DNA of 32,487 nucleotides, from positions 1-32,487 of the forward strand of contig JACOTG010000204.1 in assembly GCA_016178505.1 (NCBI GenBank), written 5' to 3'. The position numbers and the translations under genes were made by a program. The notes under the pieces are model-generated. The model worked only from the letters and a program-made list of their open reading frames with translations. It was not told the DNA's origin and did not search any database. This DNA is from Planctomycetota bacterium (lineage in GTDB: Bacteria > Planctomycetota > JACOTG01). Positions 24,540 through 30,862 of this stretch are shown here, in pieces; the stretch's first letter is position 1, and the number at the start of each line of letters is the position of its first letter.

Positions 24540-25357
24540 TAACGGCCGTGCAGCGCGCGGGCGAGGATTTCGAGCCCGTCGACGCTGCGCGGCCCGGCCC
24601 AGTTGATCGGCTCGCCGTCGACGAGCAGGACGCGCGCGTGCGGAAGGAGTGATCGCACGTCGGCCGCGTCGCGCTCGCCAAACACGAACGGCTCGGACGG
24701 AAGGAGCACGACGTCGGGCGCGAGTGCGCGGAGGCCGTCGTCCGTGAAGCCGGGATAGCGCGGCGAGCCCTGCACCGACGGGTCGTGCGCTCCGGCGGCG
24801 GCGTTGCGACCGCCGGCGCGACGCAGGAGATCGTGCACGTACGTCTCCAGCCCCGTCGCCATCCATGGATCGCGCCAGATCAAGTAGGCGACGCGCACGG
24901 GCCGCGCGAGAATCAGCGACTCTTCGATCTCGACCGCGCGGCGGCGAAGACCGCGCGCGAGCGAAAGCCCGGTGACTTCCTCACCCACGATCCGCGCGGT
25001 CGCTTCGATCGTCTCGAAGATCTCCGGAAGCGTGCGCGGCCACGTGACGAACACGGGAATGCCGGCCCCCTCGAGAGATTCGATCTGCGGCTTGCGGTTC
25101 TCGTCGGCCGACGCGAGCACGACGTCGGGCACGAGCGCGCGAACCTTCTCGACCGACACCGAAATCGTGCCGCCGACGCGCGGGATCGTCTTTGCTTCTT
25201 CGGGGAAGACGCAGAATTCGGTCGCGCCGACGAGGCGCTCGCGCACGCCGAGCGCAATGCAGGTCTCGGTGAGGCTCGGGACGAGAGAGACGATTCGGCG
25301 AGGCGGACGATCGAGGGCGAGGTTGCGACCGAGAGCATCACGCACGATCGTCGACAC
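24539..25357 (-). CDS. BtuF-like helical-backbone metal receptor without signal peptide
   Basis: The 272-residue protein has the fold signature of class III solute-binding proteins for cobalamin/iron-siderophore: RRIVSLVPSLTETCIALGVRERLVGATEFC, then VEKVRALVPDVVLASADENR, and in the second lobe PDVVLLPSEPFVFGERD. It begins with GTG (25357) and has no signal peptide or lipobox. No BtuCD-type permease or ATPase is present nearby, so it may be a cytoplasmic receptor or carrier rather than a transport component. It lies 9 nt after RNase Y in the same direction and shares its transcript. Some cytoplasmic members of the family exist without known role. Confidence 0.8.
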   Translation of the reverse strand: MSTIVRDALGRNLALDRPPRRIVSLVPSLTETCIALGVRERLVGATEFCVFPEEAKTIPRVGGTISVSVEKVRALVPDVVLASADENRKPQIESLEGAGIPVFVTWPRTLPEIFETIEATARIVGEEVTGLSLARGLRRRAVEIEESLILARPVRVAYLIWRDPWMATGLETYVHDLLRRAGGRNAAAGAHDPSVQGSPRYPGFTDDGLRALAPDVVLLPSEPFVFGERDAADVRSLLPHARVLLVDGEPINWAGPRSVDGLEILARALHGR

Positions 25358-25366
25358 GGCCCCTCG

Positions 25367-26908
25367 TCAGTGTGCGGTGGACGTGCACCGGGTCTCGCGG
25401 ATGACCCACACCTTGATCTTGCCGGGGTACGTCAGCTTCTCCTCGATCTCGCGGGCGATCGACTTCGCGACGGCCTCGGTCTCCTCGTCGCTCACCTTCT
25501 CCGGATTCACCATCACGCGGATCTCGCGGCCGGCTTGGATTGCGAACGCCGTCTCCACTCCCGGCTTCGACTTCGCGATCGTCTCGAGCCCCTCCATGTG
25601 CATGAGGTAGCGATCGAGCGTCTCGCGGCGCGCGCCCGGGCGTCCGCCCGAGATGGCGTCGGCGACCTGCGCCATGACCGGCATCAGCGAGATGCGATCG
25701 ACGTCCTCGTGGTGCGCAGCGATCGCGTTGACGACGACATCCGACTCGCCGCATCGCTTGGCGATCGCGGCGCCGATCTCCGGGTGACCACCTTCGACCT
25801 CGCTATCGACGGCCTTGCCGATGTCGTGCAGCAGTCCGGACCGCCGTCCGACTTGCGGATCGAGCCCGATCTCCGCCGAGATGATGCCGCTCAAATAGGC
25901 CACCTCGCGGATGTGCGCGAGCTGGTTCTGCCCGTACGACGTGCGGAAGTGCAGCCGGCCGAGCAACCCGATGATCTCGGCGTGAACCGAGCGCATGTTC
26001 AGCTCGGTGACCAGCTGGCGCCCCGCGTCCATCGTCAGCTTCTTCACTTCGCGCTGCGCGCGATCGACGGCCTCGCGGATCCGGCCCGGGTGAATCGCGC
26101 CGTTGGCGAGCAGCTTCTCGAGCGCGCGCTTCGCGACCGCCTTCTTGGTGCCGTCGAATGCGGAGAGCACGACGAACGACGGATCGGTCTCGTCGAACAC
26201 CAGGGTGACGCCCGTCGCTTGCTCGAACGCGAGCTGGTTCTGCTTGTCCTTCCCGATGAGCCGCTCGCGGATCTCGGGGCTCGGGAAGTCGACGATGTTC
26301 GAGAACGAGTTCGTGAAGTGGTTGAAGTTGCAGCGCTCGATCGCGATGGTCGCCACGCGGCGCGCCCGGCGATCGACATCCTCGCGCAGCTCGGTGAGCG
26401 CGGCGGCGACTCGCTCGTCGTTTTCGCGGCGAACCTCCGCTTCGACCACGTCCAGGATCGCTCGGCGGGCGGCCTCTTCCGTGAGGCCCGCGACCCCGAG
26501 CAGCACTTTGCGCTCTTCGAGGCGGATGCGAGCCATCTGTTCGTCGACCGCGAGGATGCGCCCCTTCTCCTGGCGCACGTCGCGGCGCGCTCGATCGACG
26601 TTTCGTTGGAGCTGTCGCGTCTCCGACGCGCGGCGCTCCACTTCCTTCTCTCGATCGGTGAGGAGGCGGTCGACTTCTTCGAGACCCTTCATGGTCTCTA
26701 CGTGTTCGCGCTCGAAGTCGCCACGCAAGCGCTCGCCTTCGCGCGTCGCCGTCGCGGCCGCTTCTCGTTTCATGCGGTCCGCATCAGCGAGCGCTGCGCG
26801 CTCGATCTCGGCCCCGCGCGCCTTTGCCGCGCGCATCGCGCGGGTTTGCGTCCAGACGAGCGCAACGAACACCAGGACCGCCACCACGATTCCGATCGCG
26901 ATGCTCAT
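25367..26908 (-). CDS. rny: Ribonuclease Y
   Basis: This 513-residue membrane-anchored endoribonuclease initiates mRNA decay. Domains in order: one N-terminal membrane helix (about 3-20), a long coiled coil (about 25-180), a KH domain (about 205-265) and an HD domain with LLHDIGKAVD (His361-Asp362) and AIAAHH (399-400). The end, IKVWVIRETR, matches the family. The KH loop reads LIGKDKQN where the family normally has IGREGRN, so the second Gly of the GxxG RNA-binding loop is Lys here. The start overlaps the stop of the DHH gene (ATGA). Confidence 0.94.
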   Translation of the reverse strand: MSIAIGIVVAVLVFVALVWTQTRAMRAAKARGAEIERAALADADRMKREAAATATREGERLRGDFEREHVETMKGLEEVDRLLTDREKEVERRASETRQLQRNVDRARRDVRQEKGRILAVDEQMARIRLEERKVLLGVAGLTEEAARRAILDVVEAEVRRENDERVAAALTELREDVDRRARRVATIAIERCNFNHFTNSFSNIVDFPSPEIRERLIGKDKQNQLAFEQATGVTLVFDETDPSFVVLSAFDGTKKAVAKRALEKLLANGAIHPGRIREAVDRAQREVKKLTMDAGRQLVTELNMRSVHAEIIGLLGRLHFRTSYGQNQLAHIREVAYLSGIISAEIGLDPQVGRRSGLLHDIGKAVDSEVEGGHPEIGAAIAKRCGESDVVVNAIAAHHEDVDRISLMPVMAQVADAISGGRPGARRETLDRYLMHMEGLETIAKSKPGVETAFAIQAGREIRVMVNPEKVSDEETEAVAKSIAREIEEKLTYPGKIKVWVIRETRCTSTAH

Positions 26909-28005
26909 CGGTGCTTCCTCGCTCCGTTTTGGTGCTTGTCGACGTCACCGTGATCGACATCGTCCGAATCGTGCACGATCAGATCCTCGCCGCGAGCACG
27001 GACACCGATGGCCTCGAGGAACCGGCGGCGAACCGTCCGCTCGATCCGCCCCGTTCGGCCGTTGGTGGCCGCGTCGCGAATCCGCCCGCCCGCCATCGTC
27101 TCGTGCCCGCCGCCCGTTCCAATGCCGGAGACGAGCCGCTTCATGACGAGGCCCGCGTCGGCGGTGGGCTCGACCGTCCGCAGCGAGAGGAAGACATCCT
27201 TGTTGAATCGCCCCATGCACAGCGACCAATCGATGGTGTCGAGCCTCGAGATGAAGTCCGCGAACTCGGCGATCATGTCCGGGTTGTCGACCTTCGACAG
27301 CTGGGTCACGGCGACGTTTCCGAACACCTGCGTTCCACGCAGGGCTTGCTCCATCATCGTAAAGTACTCGCGCGGGATCGGCGCACGCTCGATTTGCGCG
27401 ACGATCCGCTTGTCCGCTCGGGGAAAGAGGTCCGCGTACGCCCGGGCCTCGTGCGACGTCGCCTCGCGGCCCAGGTCCTGCGTCTCGGACTTGATGCCGT
27501 AGAAGAGCGCGGTCGCCACGCGAGAGTCGACCTCGACGCCGGCAGCAACCAGATACTCGTCGACGATGGTCGCCGTCGCCCCGAACGTCGGGCGCACGTC
27601 GTAGAACGCGGCCTTGCGAGTTTCCGGTCGAAGCGGATGGTGATCGATCACGCACAACGGCCGGTGAGAGCCGGACAGAGAGTTATTGCCGAAACCGGGC
27701 TGCGTGTCGACCAGCACGAACGCTTGGTACATGTCGAGGTCGAGCAGGCTCAGAGGAACGGCGTCCACGCGAAGAACCTGGAACATCGCGTTGTTCTCGG
27801 CGCGTCCGACGATGCCACCGTACGCGAGGTCGACCTTGCCCCGAAGACGCGCCTTGACCAACCGCTCTATTCCGAGCGAGCTCGCGATCGCGTCGGGATC
27901 CGGATTGTCGTGCGTGAGCACGAGAATGCGCTCCCTGCCCTCGAGCAGGCGCAAGAAACGTCGAACCTTCGTCGACGAGCGATTGGACTGGACCATCATG
28001 GCCAT
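26905..28005 (-). CDS. DHH-family phosphoesterase, NrnA-like
   Basis: The 366-residue protein has the DHH phosphoesterase signature: THDNPDPDA (31-39), Asp100 in VLVDTQP, the DHH motif itself in VIDHHP (121-123), and the DHHA1 substrate-binding loop GTGGGHETMAGG (296-307). NrnA-type enzymes hydrolyse 2-5-nt RNA fragments and, in some cases, pAp or linear dinucleotides. Coupling to RNase Y by an ATGA overlap supports a nanoRNase role in the same decay pathway. The C-terminus is charged and low-complexity (HDSDDVDHGDVDKHQ). The start is one of three nearby ATGs with little ribosome-binding sequence. Confidence 0.88.
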   Translation of the reverse strand: MAMMVQSNRSSTKVRRFLRLLEGRERILVLTHDNPDPDAIASSLGIERLVKARLRGKVDLAYGGIVGRAENNAMFQVLRVDAVPLSLLDLDMYQAFVLVDTQPGFGNNSLSGSHRPLCVIDHHPLRPETRKAAFYDVRPTFGATATIVDEYLVAAGVEVDSRVATALFYGIKSETQDLGREATSHEARAYADLFPRADKRIVAQIERAPIPREYFTMMEQALRGTQVFGNVAVTQLSKVDNPDMIAEFADFISRLDTIDWSLCMGRFNKDVFLSLRTVEPTADAGLVMKRLVSGIGTGGGHETMAGGRIRDAATNGRTGRIERTVRRRFLEAIGVRARGEDLIVHDSDDVDHGDVDKHQNGARKHR

Positions 28006-28028
28006 ACTGACGCGCCCAAAAGGCGGAC

Positions 28029-28034
28029 AGTATA
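28029..28034 (-). promoter_or_regulatory. -10 candidate for the DHH/rny operon
   Basis: TATACT on the minus strand, 24 nt before the ATG at 28005. The -35 region at normal spacing is not recognisable. The same hexamer recurs in front of glyA and in the 6213-6222 palindrome. Confidence 0.3.
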
Positions 28035-28057
28035 GCAGAGGCGGTGTTCGGTCCGCG

Positions 28058-28369
28058 TCAGCGGCGCTGCTTCTCGTCGGACGCCGACTTGCTGCCCTTC
28101 ACTCGGAAGAGCGTCACTCGGCCCGTGTACTCGTCGAACCAGCCTGGCGTGAAGTTGTACTTCGTGCAGAACTGCTCCAGCCCCGGCGATATGAGGTCGT
28201 ACGCGCAAAGGAGGCGGAGAGAAATGCTCGAGTCAGTCAGGCCGCACTCGACGTCCGTGAAGTCCGAGAACCAACCGAACCCCAGTTCGGACAGTATGCC
28301 GACGAGTTCGAACTTCAGTCCGAGGACCTCAGTATCGAACTCGAACGGATAGGTGACCCCTTCTTCCAT
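28058..28369 (-). CDS. Hypothetical 103-residue protein
   Basis: The frame from ATG 28369 encodes 103 residues with balanced composition (PFEFDTEVLGLKFELVGILS, GFGWFSDFTDVECGLTD), less arginine-rich than the false frames around it and encoded by less GC-rich DNA. No signal peptide, membrane segment or known motif is seen; the C-terminus is charged (KGSKSASDEKQRR). The ATG at 28369 is favoured over an upstream TTG because a good promoter-like pair lies at 28409-28438. I do not recognise it. Confidence 0.6.
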   Translation of the reverse strand: MEEGVTYPFEFDTEVLGLKFELVGILSELGFGWFSDFTDVECGLTDSSISLRLLCAYDLISPGLEQFCTKYNFTPGWFDEYTGRVTLFRVKGSKSASDEKQRR

Positions 28370-28408
28370 GGAATGAACCCTCGCTTCTTGTGTGACGGAA
28401 CGCGGGTC

Positions 28409-28438
28409 ATGGTACTCGTTCTCCGGGCTCCGAGTCAA
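28409..28438 (-). promoter_or_regulatory. Promoter for the hypothetical gene
   Basis: On the minus strand TTGACT (28438-28433, five of six) and TACCAT (28414-28409, four of six) are 18 bp apart, placing the transcript start near 28402 and a 33-nt leader before ATG 28369. Confidence 0.45.
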
Positions 28439-28459
28439 AGACGAAGTGATTTGGCGGAC

Positions 28460-28487
28460 CCCTCAGAAAGCCGCATTTTTGGCGGCT
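28460..28487 (-). terminator. Rho-independent-like terminator after glyA region
   Basis: On the minus strand AGCCGC (from 28487) and GCGGCT form a perfect 6-bp stem with loop CAAAAAT, followed by TTTCTG. It lies 270 nt past the glyA stop and before the next promoter, so it probably ends the glyA transcript. Confidence 0.5.
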
Positions 28488-28757
28488 ATTGTCGATGTCG
28501 ACGACTTTCTTTTCGAGACGGGATCGATCGTTTCGAAACGGTCCGCGACGACGATCAGATCGGCCAGAGAACGTGCGCGTCGGCAAGCGCCGGCGGCCAA
28601 GTTCGGAATGGATCGATCCATCGATCGAAGCGTCGCGTCTTCGTCGAATCGGCGTTTCGAAACGCCGCGTCGACGATCTCCCTTTCCTTCTCTTCTCCCC
28701 TGCTGCGAGGAGACGGTCGCTCCCGCAGCGTCGTCGACGAGCCCGACTTGATCTCGC
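28488..28757 (-). other. Gene-free stretch downstream of glyA
   Basis: No convincing gene lies in the 388 bp from 28370 to 28757; this part would be a 270-nt 3' region of the glyA mRNA. It carries two palindromes with the same 12-bp core CGTTTCGAAACG, at 28529-28540 and, extended to 16 bp as GGCGTTTCGAAACGCC, at 28651-28666. It also has a GATCGATC-rich patch around 28610-28628. They could be hairpins or protein sites. Confidence 0.5.
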
Positions 28758-30047
28758 TCAAGCTTGAAAGACCTTCCGAGAACTCGGTGCGGTCGGCCTC
28801 CGCTCGACACCGAGCGGAAAGGCCGCACACCAATCGTGCACTTGCTGTCGCACGCGCTTTTTCACGTCCTCGTCATCCGGCGCGCGCAGGATCCCGGCAA
28901 TCGCTCGCCCGACGGCGCGCATCTCCTCCGACCCGAACCCGCGCGCAGTCGCGGCCGGCGTTCCCAGACGGATGCCGCTCGTCACGTCCGGAGGGCGCGT
29001 GTCGAACGGGATGACGTTCTTGTTGCAAACGATGCCCGCCTCCTCGAGAAGCGTAGCCGCTTGCTTGCCGGTGAGCGCCACGTCGCTCTTCGACAGGTCG
29101 ATCAGCAGGAGGTGGTTGTCGGTGCCGCCGGTGACGAGCCGAAATCCCTCCGCGGCGAGCGAGTCGGCGAGGGCCGCCGCGTTCGCCACGACCGAGCGCT
29201 GGTAGAGGCGGAACGTCTCCTGCGACGCCTCGTGAAAGCACACCGCCTTCGCCGCGATCTCGTGCAGCATCGGGCCGCCTTGAACCCCCGGGAACACCGC
29301 GCGATCGACTCCCTTCGCGTGCATCGTTCGGGAGAGCACGACCGCTCCGCGCGGACCGCGCATCGTCTTGTGCGTGGTGAACGTCACGACGTCGGCAACA
29401 GGCGTCGGATCCGGGTGCAACCGCGCCGCCACGAGCCCGGCGACGTGCGCGATGTCCGCAAGGAAGAACGCGCCGACCGATTTCGCGATCTCGGCGAATC
29501 GTCCGAAGTCGATCGCCCGCGGATACGAGCTCGCCCCTGCGACAACAAGAGCCGGACGATGCTCCTCCGCCAACTTCTGGACAGCGTCGTAGTCGATGCG
29601 CTCGGTCTCGCGATCGAGTCCGTAGCTCACGATCTTGTAAGTGCGCCCGGAGAAGTTCGCCGGGTGTCCGTGGCTGAGATGGCCTCCCTGACGCAGATCC
29701 ATTCCGAGAATCGTCGCGCCCGGATCGACGAGCGCGTAGTACGCGGCCATGTTCGCCTGCGTGCCCGAGTGCGGCTGGACGTTCGCGTGTTCGGCACCGA
29801 ACAGCTCTCGAGCGCGCGTGCGCGCGAGCGCCTCGATCTCGTCGATGGCAGCGCATCCGTTGTAGTAGCGCCGTCCCGGATAGCCTTCCGCGTACTTGCT
29901 CGACAGCGGGCAGCCTTGAGCCGCGAGCACGGCTTGGCTCGCGTAGTTTTCGGACGCGATGAGATTGAGGCGGCCCTCCTCTTCGCGCAGAGAGTTCACC
30001 AACAGCGCAGCGAGGACCGGATCCGAGTGGTGAAGGTCGGAGTACAC
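28758..30047 (-). CDS. glyA: Serine hydroxymethyltransferase
   Basis: The 429-residue PLP enzyme turns serine plus tetrahydrofolate into glycine and 5,10-methylene-THF. Visible landmarks: LNLIASENYAS (28-38), KYAEGYPGRRYYNG (51-64), QPHSGTQANM, LADIAHVAGLV with Asp198 and His201, and the PLP lysine Lys227 in VTFTTHKTMRGPRG. The GTG at 30047 is chosen because GGAGG lies 10 nt before it and because the family's usual N-terminus begins there; a much longer frame upstream has no conserved sequence. It is divergent from dcd and the methyltransferase gene. Confidence 0.96.
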   Translation of the reverse strand: MYSDLHHSDPVLAALLVNSLREEEGRLNLIASENYASQAVLAAQGCPLSSKYAEGYPGRRYYNGCAAIDEIEALARTRARELFGAEHANVQPHSGTQANMAAYYALVDPGATILGMDLRQGGHLSHGHPANFSGRTYKIVSYGLDRETERIDYDAVQKLAEEHRPALVVAGASSYPRAIDFGRFAEIAKSVGAFFLADIAHVAGLVAARLHPDPTPVADVVTFTTHKTMRGPRGAVVLSRTMHAKGVDRAVFPGVQGGPMLHEIAAKAVCFHEASQETFRLYQRSVVANAAALADSLAAEGFRLVTGGTDNHLLLIDLSKSDVALTGKQAATLLEEAGIVCNKNVIPFDTRPPDVTSGIRLGTPAATARGFGSEEMRAVGRAIAGILRAPDDEDVKKRVRQQVHDWCAAFPLGVERRPTAPSSRKVFQA

Positions 30048-30157
30048 CCTAAAGAGGCCTCCGATTGAAACCCGTCTACGAATATCATCCCGTCGAACCG
30101 CCCGTCCGACCGGATGCGTTCTCTCCAAAACTCCAACGGCGAGGTATGACGCGCGGG

Positions 30158-30163
30158 AGTATA
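30158..30163 (-). promoter_or_regulatory. -10 candidate for glyA
   Basis: TATACT on the minus strand, with TTTCGT 18 bp upstream as a poor -35. Position relative to the glyA start is plausible. Confidence 0.3.
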
Positions 30164-30230
30164 CCGGAGCACGAATTAGAGACGAAAGCAAAAACACAGG
30201 CGCGCGCGTTTTTTGTCCGCGCCCATCGGC

Positions 30231-30236
30231 TACAAT
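30231..30236 (+). promoter_or_regulatory. -10 candidate for dcd
   Basis: TACAAT (five of six bases) lies 75 nt before the dcd ATG, with a T-rich run GTTTTTTG about 17 bp upstream in place of a real -35. Confidence 0.3.
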
Positions 30237-30310
30237 CCCCGGCCCATGTCGAACAACGATCATCGGAAGCGGAGCGCTCGGCAAACTTCCCTCGCGAGCC
30301 GCCTCCCGTC

Positions 30311-30862
30311 ATGCTGAAAAATGACGCTTGGATCCGGAAGATGGCGACCGAGCAGCGCATGATCGATCCGTTCGTGGACCACCAGGTGCGTGAAGGCGGC
30401 ATCTCGTACGGCCTCTCGTCCTACGGCTACGACATTCGCGTTGCGGACGAGTTCCAGATCTTCACGGCGACGTCGGCCACGGTCGTCGACCCGAAAGCGT
30501 TCGATCGGGCGTCGATGCGCGGCTACTCCGGGCCGGTCTGCACGATCCCGCCGAACTCGTTCGCGCTCGGGCGTAGCGTCGAGTACTTCCGCATCCCGCG
30601 CAACATTCTCGCCGTGTGCCTCGGGAAGTCGACGTACGCGCGGTGCGGCATCATCACGAACGTGACGCCGTTCGAGCCCGAGTGGGAGGGACACGTGACG
30701 ATCGAGATCTCGAATACCACTCCCCTTCCCGCGCGCATCTACGCCAACGAGGGGATCGCGCAGGCGGTCTTCTTCCAGGCCGACGAGGTGTGCGAGATCT
30801 CGTACGCCGACCGCGCTGGAAAGTACCAAGCCCAGAAGGGCATCACGACTCCGCGCATCTAG
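30311..30862 (+). CDS. dcd: dCTP deaminase
   Basis: This 183-residue trimeric enzyme converts dCTP to dUTP, the route to dUMP for thymidylate. The family signatures are [13 protein letters not shown] (36-48), KSTYARCGI with Ser107 and Arg111, and the catalytic Glu132 in GHVTIEISN. The end, [19 protein letters not shown], is typical of the short Dcd branch. The ATG at 30311 gives the family N-terminus; upstream residues in frame are not conserved. No clear ribosome-binding site is seen. Its stop overlaps the start of the next gene (TAGTG). Confidence 0.95.
   Translation: MLKNDAWIRKMATEQRMIDPFVDHQVREGGISYGLSSYGYDIRVADEFQIFTATSATVVDPKAFDRASMRGYSGPVCTIPPNSFALGRSVEYFRIPRNILAVCLGKSTYARCGIITNVTPFEPEWEGHVTIEISNTTPLPARIYANEGIAQAVFFQADEVCEISYADRAGKYQAQKGITTPRI

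Larger units (their letters stand above)
30048..30310. promoter_or_regulatory. Divergent promoter region, glyA / dcd
   Basis: In these 263 bp no gene is seen. The glyA side has a TATACT (minus, 30158-30163), the dcd side a TACAAT (plus, 30231-30236). Neither has a strong -35. The glyA leader would be about 105 nt and the dcd leader about 68 nt. No riboswitch could be recognised by eye. Confidence 0.4.

Noticed and set aside
24785..26953. 722-codon open frame opposite the receptor gene, RNase Y and the DHH gene
   Set aside because: It covers three well-supported genes; the product is low-complexity Arg/Asp/Leu without any domain.
28463..28828. 121-codon minus-strand frame at the end of glyA
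   Set aside because: It overlaps the glyA end, has no ribosome-binding site, and its composition is irregular; the region also holds palindromes and a terminator.
30048..30310. Riboswitch in front of glyA
   Set aside because: The leader is long enough, but no conserved core of a known glycine, SAM or folate riboswitch could be recognised; a covariance-model search would decide.
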